Numbered from the stretch's first letter, positions 11,326 through 21,007 are shown. The stretch: DNA of 64,000 nucleotides from Halomonas sp. GT (GCF_002082565.1 NZ_CP020562.1:1488001-1552000), one strand, 5' to 3'. Notes: generated from the letters alone by a model not told the origin. Program-made: numbers and translations.

Positions 11326-11349
11326 AATGAGCCAAAAGCTCATTTTTTT
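11326..11349 (+). terminator. terminator-like hairpin in the kdp leader
   Basis: AATGAGC (11326-11332), loop CAAAA, GCTCATT (11338-11344), then TTTTT. It has the form of an intrinsic terminator but lies in the gap between divergent trkA and kdpF, upstream of any + strand gene and overlapping the proposed KdpE site. It may block stray + strand transcription, act as an attenuator if kdp starts further upstream, or be chance. Confidence 0.45.
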
Positions 11350-11360
11350 ACACCTTTTTG
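11343..11360 (+). promoter_or_regulatory. KdpE-operator-like sequence before kdpFABCDE
   Basis: TTTTTTTACACCTTTTTG. The core TTTTTTTACACC matches the E. coli kdp operator as I remember it (T-rich run followed by ACACC). It lies about 80-100 bp before kdpF, a sensible place for an activator site. A KdpE gene is present at the end of this same operon. Confidence 0.6.
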
Positions 11361-11440
11361 ACGGTTAACGCCTTAAACGCCATCGATTTTTTACGCAGGC
11401 AATCTCTAAGCTCAAGGTGCCAATCAAAGGAGGCACATCG

Positions 11441-11521
11441 ATGAATATTGCACTGTTGATAATCGCGACCGGCACTGCGGCGTACTTGTTTTACGCGCTA
11501 GTTTGCCCCGAGCGTTTTTAG
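11441..11521 (+). CDS. kdpF: KdpF, small membrane peptide of the Kdp ATPase
   Basis: A 26-residue peptide, MNIALLIIATGTAAYLFYAL and then VCPERF, with one hydrophobic helix and the polar ERF end typical of KdpF. It stabilises the KdpFABC complex in the inner membrane. AAAGGAGG ends 7 bases before the ATG. Its stop is 9 bases before the kdpA start, and the kdpA Shine-Dalgarno (AGGAG) overlaps the stop codon. Confidence 0.9.
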   Translation: MNIALLIIATGTAAYLFYALVCPERF

Positions 11522-11530
11522 GAGATTGCT

Positions 11531-13222
11531 ATGAACGACATGATCGCCATTTATGCCATCGTGGCATTACTTGGTGTGCCATTGGGGATCTATATCGCCC
11601 GCGCGCTAAGTACTCAGCCTAGCCGAATCGACACGCTATTCAGAGTGATAGAGACGCCTATCTACCGATTAGCAGGCGTTAATAGTCAAAGCGTAATGAC
11701 GTGGCAAGTCTATGCGTTAGCCATTCTGAAGCTGCATGTAGGCTTGATACTACTGGCATGGTTGGTGTTTATGTGTCAGGGCTTACTGCCCCTGAATCCT
11801 GACGGCATACCCGGCATGAAGTGGGATACAGCGCTGCATACGGCGGTGTCGTTTGCCACCAACACTAACCAGCAGCACTACTCAGGCCAAGCACAGCTTT
11901 CCCACCTCAGCCAAACCTTTGCCATTGTAACGCTGCAGTTTTTAACCCCCGCTACGGGGCTTGCCGTACTGGTCGCCATAGCACGTACCTTACTAGTGGC
12001 TCGGCCAGCTGGAACGTTAAAAGGAGTTGGCAATTACTATCATGACCTGACTCGCACGGTAGTACGCGTTATGTTGCCGCTGGCAGCAGTGGTGGCGTTG
12101 CTGCTGACGTCCCAGGGAGTGCCTTCTAGCTACCAAGCGGCGCATCAGGTGGAAATGCTGGATTCGCAAGTGGAAGAGGTGCAGTCGATACCCTTAGGGC
12201 CGGTTGCGTCCATGGTCGCGATCAAGCAACTGGGAACCAATGGTGGTGGCTGGTATGGGCCAAATTCTAGCGTTCCGCTTGAAAACCCAACGCCGTTGGC
12301 CAATGTGATTGAAACTGCTTCCCTGACGATCATTCCCTTCGCATTACTGATTGCCATTGCACTTATTAGTGGCCGACGCCGATTAATGATGGGTATTGGT
12401 GCTGTGATGCTGACGTTTTCGCTGATTTCCACCTCTGTTGTGGTTTCTTCGGAACGTATGCCGAATGCTGCTCTTGTCGAGCTTTCTCAGCCCGGCGCTA
12501 ATTTGGAAGGCAAAGAACTGCGTTTTGGTACCGATCTTTCCGCTTTGTGGGGCAGTTGGACGACACAAACATCGAACGGCTCCGTTAACGCCATGCACGA
12601 CAGCTTTAACCCCATGGGCGGCATGATGGTGTTAATGGATATGTTTGTGAACGTCACCTTTGGCGGCGTGGGTGTTGGGCTTATCGGTTTCTTTCTCTAT
12701 CTGATGTTGGCGGCTTTTGTTGGCTCATTGATGGTCGGTAGAGCGCCAGAGCTGTTTGGCAAACCGCTAGAAACCCATGAAATGCGTTGGATATCTTTAG
12801 CGATCCTGGCGCAGCCGTTAGTCATTCTTGGTCTTTCCGCGCTTACCGTAGCGATGCCTAGCGCTGCTGGAACCTCAAACCCTGGTTTCCATGGCCTATC
12901 CCAAGTGCTTTACGAATTTACCTCTGCATTTGCCAATAACGGCTCTGGTTTTGAAGGGCTTGGCGATGATACGCCTTGGTGGAATCTCGGCTGTGTTATT
13001 GCACTGATGGTCGGCCGATTCCTTCCCATGCTGGTGCCATTAGCGGTGGCCGGATGGTTGGCAGCGAAGCGCACTGCACCCGCAGGACGCGGCACCTTGC
13101 CGATGGATAGCCCTGCATTTATGGGATTGACCGCCGGTGTGATTGTGATTGTTAACTTGCTGGGCTTCTTACCGGCGTTGGTGCTTGGCCCGATTGCTGA
13201 AGCCGTGACGCAAGGCTTCTAG
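11531..13222 (+). CDS. kdpA: KdpA, K+-binding channel subunit
   Basis: Inner-membrane subunit, 563 residues, about ten transmembrane helices, that selects and conducts K+ in the high-affinity Kdp pump. The four pore-loop repeats can be read in order: NTNQQHYSG, TNGGGWYGPNS, NVTFGGVGVG and NNGSGFEGL. Family length and N-terminus fit. The gene sits between kdpF and kdpB with short gaps and a good Shine-Dalgarno. Expression is expected only under K+ limitation or osmotic stress through KdpDE. Confidence 0.97.
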   Translation: MNDMIAIYAIVALLGVPLGIYIARALSTQPSRIDTLFRVIETPIYRLAGVNSQSVMTWQVYALAILKLHVGLILLAWLVFMCQGLLPLNPDGIPGMKWDTALHTAVSFATNTNQQHYSGQAQLSHLSQTFAIVTLQFLTPATGLAVLVAIARTLLVARPAGTLKGVGNYYHDLTRTVVRVMLPLAAVVALLLTSQGVPSSYQAAHQVEMLDSQVEEVQSIPLGPVASMVAIKQLGTNGGGWYGPNSSVPLENPTPLANVIETASLTIIPFALLIAIALISGRRRLMMGIGAVMLTFSLISTSVVVSSERMPNAALVELSQPGANLEGKELRFGTDLSALWGSWTTQTSNGSVNAMHDSFNPMGGMMVLMDMFVNVTFGGVGVGLIGFFLYLMLAAFVGSLMVGRAPELFGKPLETHEMRWISLAILAQPLVILGLSALTVAMPSAAGTSNPGFHGLSQVLYEFTSAFANNGSGFEGLGDDTPWWNLGCVIALMVGRFLPMLVPLAVAGWLAAKRTAPAGRGTLPMDSPAFMGLTAGVIVIVNLLGFLPALVLGPIAEAVTQGF

Positions 13223-13232
13223 GAGAAACGAG

Positions 13233-15269
13233 ATGTCACATACTGAGCTTGCTAAACAGCCGCGTCGTCCGCTACCCATTGGCCAAGTCGTCGCTGGGGC
13301 TGTGAAAGGACTTGCGCCTCAACAACTTGCGCGAAATCCCGTGATGGCCGTGGTCGCCATTGGTACCGTAGTGTGCTTTGGGCTGACGCCTATTGCTTTC
13401 GTCCAGGGAGAAAATGGCGGTTTTGCGTTGGCTATAGCGTTGTTGTTGCTGGCCACCGTTCTGTTCGCCACGGGAGCCGAGTCGTTGGCAGAGTCTCGTG
13501 GTAAAGCCCACGCTGGGGCGCTGCGTAAAACCAAGGGAGAGCTGAAGGCAGTTAAGCTGAACGCTGATGGTACGACGAGTAATGTTACGGCCGACTCTCT
13601 CCGCAAAGGCGATCGTGTGAAAGTTGTCGCGGGGGAGCTGATTCCCGCCGATGGCGATATCGTTGAAGGGGCTGCCTCGATCAATGAGTCGGCTGTCACA
13701 GGTGAATCTGCACCCGTACTGCGTGAAGCGGGCACTGATAACAGCGGTGTCAGTGCCGGTACCAAAGTGCTGTCAGATCATCTGATTATCGAAGTCAGCG
13801 CTAACCCTGGCGAATCGTTGTTAGATCGCATGATTGCCTTGGTAGAAGGCGCCAATCGTCAGAAGACACCTTCCGAGCTGGCGCTATCGGTACTCTTGGC
13901 AATGCTAACGCTGGTGTTTTTGATCGTGGTCGTCACATTGGTACCCATGGCGACCTTCGTGGGCGTTGAAACCTCCACGGTCATGCTTGTGGCATTACTG
14001 GTCTGTTTAATTCCCACCACCATTGGTGGCCTCTTGCCTGCTATCGGTATTGCGGGTATGGAGCGCGCGATGCGGGCTAATCTGGTGGCTAAATCAGGTA
14101 AAGCCGTCGAGATCGCTGGCAGCATCGACACCTTGCTGCTGGACAAAACCGGCACGATAACGCTTGGCGATCGTCGTGCGACGGAGTTTGCTCCTTGCCA
14201 ACAGGTTCCGCGCCAGCGAGTCCGTGACGTAGCGTTTTTAACGTCACTGGAAGACCCTACGCCGGAAGGACGCTCAATTGTTGAGCTAGCCACTGAACAA
14301 GGCGTCGATGTCCAGCTTAGTGAAGAAGCCGATGGTGCAACCTTTGAAGCGTTCAGTGCTGAAACACGTCTGTCAGGCGTTGATCTGACCAGTGGTAAAA
14401 AGCTGCGCAAGGGGGCACCGAATGCTATCGCTGAATGGGTAAAAGCCCAGGGCGGTGACATACCCAGCGATTACGAGCAGGTCATTGCACGTATCTCACG
14501 GGATGGCGCAACCCCCATTGCGGTGGCAGAAGGCAAACAGATTTTGGGCGTGGTGGCGCTGTCTGATGTGATTAAAAGCGGTATCGCGGAGAAGTTTGCT
14601 GAACTGCGTGCCATGGGTATCAAAACCGTAATGATTACGGGGGACAACCCGATTACGGCGTCGGCTATTGCCGCGACGGCAGGCGTGGACGATTACATTG
14701 CCGAAGCCACGCCAGAGCGCAAGCTAGCGTTGATTCGCGAAGAGCAGGCCAGTGGTCGCTTGGTTGCCATGGTGGGTGACGGTACTAACGATGCTCCCGC
14801 TCTTGCTCAAGCTGATCTGGGGTTGGCAATGAACTCGGGCACCCAGGCAGCCCGAGAAGCGGCCAATATGGTGGATCTGGACTCTGATCCTGGCAAGCTG
14901 ATTAGTGCGGTGGAAATTGGCAAGCAGTTGCTGGTTACTCGAGGCGCGCTGACGACGTTCTCGCTGGCGAATGATGTGGCTAAATACTTTGTTATTTTGC
15001 CAGCGCTGTTTGCCGCTAGCTTCCCTGCACTTGGCGTGCTCGACGTTATGAATTTGCACTCGCCTACCACGGCGGTGCTAGCGGCGGTGCTATTCAACGC
15101 GTTAATCATTCCGGCATTAATTCCCTTTGCCTTGCGCGGTGTGTCTGTGAAGGCGGCATCGGCGACGGAATTGTTGCGTCGAAATCTGCTGATTTACGGC
15201 CTGGGTGGGCTGCTGCTGCCATTCCCTGCCATCAAGCTTCTCGACATGCTGATTGCGTTATTTATCTAG
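13233..15269 (+). CDS. kdpB: KdpB, P-type ATPase subunit
   Basis: Catalytic subunit of the Kdp K+ pump, 678 residues. The phosphorylated Asp is D304 in DKTGTIT. The actuator-domain TGES motif is present (ESAVTGESAPV), as are the N-domain, the hinge motif MVGDGTNDAPALAQAD and TGDNPITA in the P-domain. Transmembrane pairs lie at about 40-85, 220-280 and the C-terminus. AGGAGAAACG precedes the ATG. It follows kdpA by 10 nt and is followed by kdpC. Confidence 0.97.
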   Translation: MSHTELAKQPRRPLPIGQVVAGAVKGLAPQQLARNPVMAVVAIGTVVCFGLTPIAFVQGENGGFALAIALLLLATVLFATGAESLAESRGKAHAGALRKTKGELKAVKLNADGTTSNVTADSLRKGDRVKVVAGELIPADGDIVEGAASINESAVTGESAPVLREAGTDNSGVSAGTKVLSDHLIIEVSANPGESLLDRMIALVEGANRQKTPSELALSVLLAMLTLVFLIVVVTLVPMATFVGVETSTVMLVALLVCLIPTTIGGLLPAIGIAGMERAMRANLVAKSGKAVEIAGSIDTLLLDKTGTITLGDRRATEFAPCQQVPRQRVRDVAFLTSLEDPTPEGRSIVELATEQGVDVQLSEEADGATFEAFSAETRLSGVDLTSGKKLRKGAPNAIAEWVKAQGGDIPSDYEQVIARISRDGATPIAVAEGKQILGVVALSDVIKSGIAEKFAELRAMGIKTVMITGDNPITASAIAATAGVDDYIAEATPERKLALIREEQASGRLVAMVGDGTNDAPALAQADLGLAMNSGTQAAREAANMVDLDSDPGKLISAVEIGKQLLVTRGALTTFSLANDVAKYFVILPALFAASFPALGVLDVMNLHSPTTAVLAAVLFNALIIPALIPFALRGVSVKAASATELLRRNLLIYGLGGLLLPFPAIKLLDMLIALFI

Positions 15270-15279
15270 GAGAAACGTC

Positions 15280-15963
15280 ATGAATGTAGATATGAAACGC
15301 CAGATCGCTGCGAATGACGATGTGCTGCAGGCAAAGGCTTCCTGGGGTAATGCACTTCGCTTTATGGTGGTAATGGCAATTCTGCTGGGGCTGATTTACC
15401 CGTTGGTTACCACAAAACTGGGTGGCTGGTTATTCCCCGAGCAGGCCCAAGGGAGCTTGGTACGAGACGCTTCTGGTCGGGTGGTCGGGTCAAGCTTAGT
15501 GTCCCAAACGTTTGTCAGCGATGAGTACTTTATTGGTCGTCCATCAGCGGCGGGCAATGACGCAGGTGATGTCTCAGGGTCTAATCTGGCGCCGAGTAAC
15601 GTATCGCTGCGCGAGCGTGCCCAGGCAGATGCAAATGCTATTGCTCAACGTGAAAACGTAAGTGTCGAACAAATTCCAGTTGACCTGATTACCGCGTCTG
15701 GGTCAGGTATCGACCCACATATCTCCCCCGAGGCGGCTGAGCTACAAGTTGCAAGAGTAGCGCAAGCACGCGGAATCGACGAAGTTACTGTGACGGCGCT
15801 AATTGATCAAGCACTTGAAAACACAGGCTGGCTGGGCTCGCCGGTGGTGAACGTGTTGCGGCTGAATGTCAGTTTGGATGACCGTTTTCCAGTATCATCA
15901 ACCACCGCAGCGCCATTAACCCCAGCCCCAGTCACCTCGACGGCTTCAGACACCATGGAGTAA
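15280..15963 (+). CDS. kdpC: KdpC, assembly subunit of the Kdp ATPase
   Basis: A 227-residue inner-membrane protein with one N-terminal helix (about residues 26-44, MVVMAILLGLIYPLVTT) and a large periplasmic domain. Family motifs include GSSLVSQTF, YFIGRPSA, SGSNLAPSN and ASGSGIDPHISPEAA. The ATG at 15280 has AGGAGA 6 bases upstream; a TTG at 15253 inside kdpB would add nine residues and is less likely. A low-complexity Thr/Pro/Ser tail of about 25 residues (SSTTAAPLTPAPVTSTAS) extends beyond the normal KdpC end. Confidence 0.95.
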   Translation: MNVDMKRQIAANDDVLQAKASWGNALRFMVVMAILLGLIYPLVTTKLGGWLFPEQAQGSLVRDASGRVVGSSLVSQTFVSDEYFIGRPSAAGNDAGDVSGSNLAPSNVSLRERAQADANAIAQRENVSVEQIPVDLITASGSGIDPHISPEAAELQVARVAQARGIDEVTVTALIDQALENTGWLGSPVVNVLRLNVSLDDRFPVSSTTAAPLTPAPVTSTASDTME

Positions 15964-15967
15964 ACCA

Positions 15968-18652
15968 ATGTATTCAGCGGATCAACGACCCGATCCCAAT
16001 ACATTGCTAAAAGCCGCGCGCCGAGAGGCGCGCGGCTGTTTGCGTGTATTTCTGGGAGCTGCGCCCGGTGTCGGTAAAACCTACACCATGCTTCGCACCG
16101 CCCGTGAACGGGCAGAAGAAGGTGACGATATTGTCATTGGTGTGGTGGAGTCACACGGACGCGCTGATACCGAAGCCTTGTGTGATGGGGTGGCACGGCT
16201 TCCGTTAGCGCCTTTAAAGCACCATGGCCGAACCTTCTATGAATTTGATATTGACGCGGCCCTGGCGCGGCGCCCCACTATTTTGCTGGTGGACGAACTT
16301 GCCCACCGTAATATCCCCGGCAGTCGGCACCCGCGTCGTTACCAGGATATTGAAGAGCTGCTAGATGCAGGTATTGACGTGTGGACAACCGTTAACGTCC
16401 AGCATCTCGAAAGTTTGAATGATGATGTCGCGCGGATTACTGGGATTCGCATGCGTGAAACGGTGCCCGATGCGCTGTTAGAGCGCGCCCGAGATGTATC
16501 GCTTGTTGACTTAACGCCTGACGAGCTCCTTGAGCGCTTAAGGCGCGGCAAAGTCTATATACCCGAGCAAGCCCGTGCCGCCATGGAAGGCTACTTTAAT
16601 GAATCCAATCTCAACGCGCTGCGTGAGCTGGCGATTCAAACTATGGCCGAGCGCGTAGATGCCGATGTGAAGGTGGCAATGGATGCTGGCGGCAGGGCAG
16701 GCCCCTGGCCGGTGAGACCGCATCTGTTGGTGGTCATTAATGGAAGTGAAGACGACGTATCGCTGGTTCGCGCGGCTCATCGGATGGCAGAGCGGCGCTT
16801 AGCGGTATGGCGAGCGGTTTATGTTGATAAAGGAGTTGTTTCTCCACAGCAGCAACTGGCCGTTGAACAAGTCTTCAGCCTGGTCGCTCGGCTGGGTGGC
16901 GATTCAATACGTTTACAGGGGCATAGCCAGCTAAGTGAGATTCTCAACTATGCACGTTCAATTAATGCGACCACTATTGTGGTGGGTCGCGAAGCGAAGC
17001 GTCGCTGGTGGAAGTGGTCACTGCCATTGGCCCAACGCTTGATGGCGCATGCCGAGGCATTCGATATTGTTGTAGTGGCTAAAGGGGCTTTGAAACAACG
17101 CGCCAATCAATGGCAGCATGGCTGGAAGCTGCATCCTCCCCAGTTACTGGCCGCTAGCTTGGCGGTGATGGCATCCCTAGGGGTGGCTGTCATGCTGGAG
17201 CCCTGGCTTGAGCTAGCTAACTTATCATTAGTGTTTTTAGTGGCCGTACTGTTCAGTGCGGTATGGGCGGGTACCGCCATGGCAATGTTCAGCGCCATCG
17301 CGAGCTTTTTAGCATTTAACTTCTTCTTTACCGAGCCGCGTCTCACCTTTGCCATGGTGGAGCGTGGGCAGTTGCTAACGGCAGTATTTTTCTTGCTCGT
17401 TGCCGTGGTGGTTGGGCAGCTTGCAGGCAGGGGACGTCGGCGTTTAATTGCACTGCGTGCTAGCCGCGATCAGACTCAGCTTTTGTTGCGTTATGCCGAA
17501 CAGCTATCAACCGCGACAGACAGCGCCAGTGCAGCAAAAATTGGCGTTGATACATTGGTGCAGTGCTTTGCGGTGCCCACGGTATTTATTGAAAGCGCCG
17601 AAAGCGCGAATGAAGTGCGGGTTGTTCATGCGCTGCCGGATTCGGTGCGCTTAGACATGGCCGCTAAGCAAGCTGCGGTGTGGAGTTGGCAGCATCAAAA
17701 GCCCAGTGGTCAAGGCACAGACACCCTGAGTCAACAGGCTTGGCGCTTAATACCCCTGGCAGTGCAGGGAGAAAAAGTAGGGATGCTGGCGCTTAAACTA
17801 TCGGAAAGCCAAAAGGCGCTCACCTACGAACGAGAGTCGTTAATGGATACGCTGGTGCGTCAGCTTAGTATGGCGCTAGAGCGCACTCGGCTAGTGGCAG
17901 AGCTGAACACAACCCGTGTCTCCGAGGAGAACGAACGTCTGCGTTCTGCGTTACTCTCATCGGTGTCTCATGATCTACGTACACCACTTTCCTCTATTAT
18001 TGGCTCAGCCAGTTCGCTGATCGAGCTCAAACCGCAGCTAAGCGATAGCGACCAGCGTGAGCTGCTTGATGGCATCCTGTCTGAAAGCGAGCGCCTTAAT
18101 CGATACATACAAAACTTGTTGGATATGACCCGGCTAGGGCACGGCACGTTAAAAATTGAGCGAGACTGGGTAGCGTTTGACGACGTTATTAACTCAGCGC
18201 TCAAGCGCTTGGGTCAGTCACTTAAGCATGTCGTTGTCCGCAAGTCTTGGCCTCCTTCGTTACCGCTACTTTATGTCCACCCTGCGCTGGTAGAACAAGC
18301 GTTGGTGAATGTCTTGGATAACGCCCAACGTTTTTCACCACCAGGCGGAGAATTGAGCATAAAGGCGCACCTTAACGAAGGTGATCTCGCAACGCTGGTG
18401 ATTACTGTTGAAGATCAAGGCCCGGGCATTTCTCCAGAGTTGCGCGAGCAGGTATTCGATATGTTTTACAGCGGTGGCGACGGCGATAGAAGTGCCCACG
18501 GTAGCGGCCTTGGTTTAGCCATATGTCGTGGCATGATTGGTGCCCATGGCGGCACTATTATGGCTGAAACCGGCGAAAGAGGGCGAGGTACCGCGATTAT
18601 TATAACGCTGCCACTGTTAGGTGCAGATATCAGGAGGGGTGATGAAGAGTGA
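15968..18652 (+). CDS. kdpD: KdpD, K+/turgor sensor histidine kinase
   Basis: Membrane sensor kinase of 894 residues that phosphorylates KdpE when K+ is limiting. Order of parts: N-terminal KdpD domain with P-loop GAAPGVGKT (residues 30-38), a universal-stress-like domain (VVGREAKRRWWKWSLP), four close transmembrane helices (about 390-490), a GAF-like region, HisKA with the phospho-acceptor H668 in SVSHDLRTPLSS, and an HATPase domain with NVLDNAQRFSPPG, DQGPGI and GSGLGLAIC. It starts 4 nt after kdpC and overlaps kdpE by 11 nt. Confidence 0.97.
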   Translation: MYSADQRPDPNTLLKAARREARGCLRVFLGAAPGVGKTYTMLRTARERAEEGDDIVIGVVESHGRADTEALCDGVARLPLAPLKHHGRTFYEFDIDAALARRPTILLVDELAHRNIPGSRHPRRYQDIEELLDAGIDVWTTVNVQHLESLNDDVARITGIRMRETVPDALLERARDVSLVDLTPDELLERLRRGKVYIPEQARAAMEGYFNESNLNALRELAIQTMAERVDADVKVAMDAGGRAGPWPVRPHLLVVINGSEDDVSLVRAAHRMAERRLAVWRAVYVDKGVVSPQQQLAVEQVFSLVARLGGDSIRLQGHSQLSEILNYARSINATTIVVGREAKRRWWKWSLPLAQRLMAHAEAFDIVVVAKGALKQRANQWQHGWKLHPPQLLAASLAVMASLGVAVMLEPWLELANLSLVFLVAVLFSAVWAGTAMAMFSAIASFLAFNFFFTEPRLTFAMVERGQLLTAVFFLLVAVVVGQLAGRGRRRLIALRASRDQTQLLLRYAEQLSTATDSASAAKIGVDTLVQCFAVPTVFIESAESANEVRVVHALPDSVRLDMAAKQAAVWSWQHQKPSGQGTDTLSQQAWRLIPLAVQGEKVGMLALKLSESQKALTYERESLMDTLVRQLSMALERTRLVAELNTTRVSEENERLRSALLSSVSHDLRTPLSSIIGSASSLIELKPQLSDSDQRELLDGILSESERLNRYIQNLLDMTRLGHGTLKIERDWVAFDDVINSALKRLGQSLKHVVVRKSWPPSLPLLYVHPALVEQALVNVLDNAQRFSPPGGELSIKAHLNEGDLATLVITVEDQGPGISPELREQVFDMFYSGGDGDRSAHGSGLGLAICRGMIGAHGGTIMAETGERGRGTAIIITLPLLGADIRRGDEE

Positions 18653-19364
18653 AGGCAGCGGTCGCATTCTAATTGTTGATGATGAGCAGCAGATTCGGCG
18701 ATTTCTGCGTATCAGTTTAGCTTCTCAGGGCTACGGAGTATTGGAAGCAGAGAATGGCGAGCAAGCGTTAGCCATGGTGTATACCCAAGCCCCTGACGTC
18801 GTGCTGCTCGATTTAGGCTTGCCTGATATGGACGGCCACGAAGTACTGCAGGGGATACGTGAACACAGTACCGTGCCGGTCATTGTGGTATCTGTTCGTG
18901 ATCGGGAAGAAGAGAAAGTCTTTTCGTTGGATAACGGCGCCAACGATTACGTTACTAAGCCCTTTGGCATTCAAGAGTTACTAGCGCGTATAAGGGCGGT
19001 ATTGCGCTTGGCCCAGAAAGCTAGGGGAGAGCAAACATCAAGCTACTATGTCAGTCAGGGGTTAGCGATTGATCTGGAACTAAGGCGTGTCACACTACAA
19101 CAAGAAGATGTGCATTTAACGCGAAAAGAGTTCGCTGTGTTAGCGCGCCTGTGCCGCTACGCCGGGCGAGTCGTTACACAGACTCAGTTGTTAAAAGAAA
19201 TTTGGGGGCCAACGCATGTAGACGATACGCACTATTTACGCATCGTGATTAGTCGCCTGCGGCAGAAACTGGGAGATGACCCACAAACACCCACCCTGCT
19301 TCAAACAGAAGCAGGCGTCGGGTATCGATTATTGGTAGAAGCCGCGCTGCGCCCTGGAACGTAG
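18642..19364 (+). CDS. kdpE: KdpE, OmpR-type response regulator
   Basis: Transcriptional activator of the kdp operon, 240 residues. The receiver domain has acidic residues in ILIVDDEQQ, the phosphorylated D57 in VLLDLGLPDMDG and the conserved Lys in YVTKPF. A winged-helix DNA-binding domain follows, with LTRKEFAVLARL and RIVISRLRQKLGDD. The ATG at 18642 lies behind AGGAGGGG inside the end of kdpD; the longer frame from 18621 has no Shine-Dalgarno. It is the last gene of the operon, and the next gene, trkH, converges 16 nt away. Confidence 0.96.
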   Translation: MKSEGSGRILIVDDEQQIRRFLRISLASQGYGVLEAENGEQALAMVYTQAPDVVLLDLGLPDMDGHEVLQGIREHSTVPVIVVSVRDREEEKVFSLDNGANDYVTKPFGIQELLARIRAVLRLAQKARGEQTSSYYVSQGLAIDLELRRVTLQQEDVHLTRKEFAVLARLCRYAGRVVTQTQLLKEIWGPTHVDDTHYLRIVISRLRQKLGDDPQTPTLLQTEAGVGYRLLVEAALRPGT

Positions 19365-19380
19365 CGCCGCTCTAACAAGG

Positions 19381-20868
19381 TTAGCGTCGCCAGAACATCG
19401 GCGTGAGCAGTACCACGACCGTTAAAATTTCCAGGCGACCCATTAACATACCGATGCACAATAGCCATTTAGCGGCATCGGGTAGTGTTGCAAAGTTACC
19501 TGCCGGACCAATGGTATCACCGAGACCAGGGCCTACATTCGCTACCGCAGTGGCCGCTCCGGAAAGGGCAGTGACTAAGTCCAAACCTAATGCTGAAAGG
19601 CCCAATGCAAGCACTGCAATCGTAATAAAGAAGAAGAAAGAGAAGGCCACTACGCTGCGGGAAATATCGCTGGTCACTGGCTGCTGATTATAGCGCGTTG
19701 TGAAAACACCATTGGCGTGAATCAGATAGCGCAACTGATTACGCAACATCAGCATAGCGATTTGGAACCGGAAAATTTTCATACCACCGCTGGTAGAGCC
19801 GCTACAGCCACCCATAAACGTAAGATAGAAAAACGCTGCAATGGGTAATGAACCCCATAGGGTATAGTCGTCGGATGCATAGCCCGTAGTGGTCACGACT
19901 GAAATGACGTTAAACGTGACATGAGTGAGCGAGACAAACCAGTCATCGCCTTGGTAAAAACGCCACGCGCTGAGAATCAAGATCGCTGTTAGCAGCAGTT
20001 TTAACAAACCACGGACCTGTTGGTCTTTCCACAGTGCGCTGCGAGAAGTGCGAATAAAGCGAATATACAAGACAAAGGGAAGTGCTCCACTGAGCATGAA
20101 AAAGCTACCCATCCATAGCAGCCACGGCTGCTCAGCGTAGGCACCAAACGAGGCGTCAGAGTTAGCAAAGCCACCGGTCGCCAGTGATGTCATTCCGTGA
20201 ACCACTGCATCTAGTGGCAGCATTCCACCGATCCAGTAGCTCAGCATGGCCAGTAGTGTCAGCCCCACATAGATACTTAGCGTCGCTTTAGCAATGCCGC
20301 CCGTGCGGGGCATTACTTTATCGGACCAATCCGATGATTCGGTGTGGAATAGCCGCATGCCGCCTACTTTAAGAAACGGCAGAATGGCGATGCCCATGAC
20401 GATAATGCCGATACCGCCCATCCACTGCATTAAGCCCCGCCACAGCTTTAGGCCGTCGGATAACTCTTCGATCCCAGATAATATGGTTGACCCGGTGGTG
20501 GTAATCGCGGAGACCGACTCAAAGACTGCATTAGTGACGCTAAGTTGGGGCGCACCTAAAATAAGCGGAAGGCTGGCAAAACAGCTAATGCTGGTCCAAC
20601 TGCCCGCCGTCAATATAAACATCTGCCAGGGCTTCAGCTCCAGCGATACTCGGCGGGTTAGCAACCAAGTAATAAGCGTAGCGCTCAGAATAATGAGAAG
20701 CGACATTCCGAACGCAGGAGCGTCAGGATCTTTTTCAATAACGAGAACAATCCAAGGCAGTGTCATAAACATGGCAAGTACTAACCATAATACTGCCATG
20801 ATTTTAAAGATTTGTGCCCAATTGCGGTAAGCGTCTCGATAGTAAATTCCGCTGGGAAAGATGGTCAT
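19381..20868 (-). CDS. trkH: TrkH-family K+ uptake channel subunit
   Basis: Integral membrane protein of 495 residues, the pore of a Trk K+ (or Na+/K+) uptake system. Four pore-loop segments carry the family filter Gly residues: SAITTTGSTIL, TSLATGGFAN, SVVTTTGYAS and AVANVGPGLGD. About ten hydrophobic segments are visible. Halomonads encode two paralogues, TrkH and TrkI, and I cannot tell which this is from sequence alone. It shares its strand with trkA but is separated from it by the whole kdp operon. Confidence 0.92.
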   Translation of the reverse strand: MTIFPSGIYYRDAYRNWAQIFKIMAVLWLVLAMFMTLPWIVLVIEKDPDAPAFGMSLLIILSATLITWLLTRRVSLELKPWQMFILTAGSWTSISCFASLPLILGAPQLSVTNAVFESVSAITTTGSTILSGIEELSDGLKLWRGLMQWMGGIGIIVMGIAILPFLKVGGMRLFHTESSDWSDKVMPRTGGIAKATLSIYVGLTLLAMLSYWIGGMLPLDAVVHGMTSLATGGFANSDASFGAYAEQPWLLWMGSFFMLSGALPFVLYIRFIRTSRSALWKDQQVRGLLKLLLTAILILSAWRFYQGDDWFVSLTHVTFNVISVVTTTGYASDDYTLWGSLPIAAFFYLTFMGGCSGSTSGGMKIFRFQIAMLMLRNQLRYLIHANGVFTTRYNQQPVTSDISRSVVAFSFFFFITIAVLALGLSALGLDLVTALSGAATAVANVGPGLGDTIGPAGNFATLPDAAKWLLCIGMLMGRLEILTVVVLLTPMFWRR

Positions 20869-20978
20869 AGATCCGCTCTTAAATTGCCCTAATGTTTATC
20901 GCGATATAACACCATGGCAACCACAAAAAGTCCGTAAAAATTCTCTAAAAAAATACTCAAGTGATGAACTCAGTGATG

Positions 20979-21007
20979 AAAAAACCGGCCCTATCAATAG
21001 AGCCGGT
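20979..21007 (-). terminator. terminator of the malEFG operon
   Basis: Read on the - strand, ACCGGC...GCCGGT form the arms (21007-21002 and 20989-20984), with an inner CTAT/ATAG extension, followed by six Ts (complement of AAAAAA at 20979-20984). It lies about 65 nt beyond the malG stop. The remaining 20869-20978 is AT-rich and should contain the trkH promoter. Confidence 0.85.

Noticed and set aside
13859..14461. 200-codon - strand frame inside kdpB
   Set aside because: It is antisense to a complete, conserved P-type ATPase and has a Ser/Thr-rich composition typical of a shadow frame.
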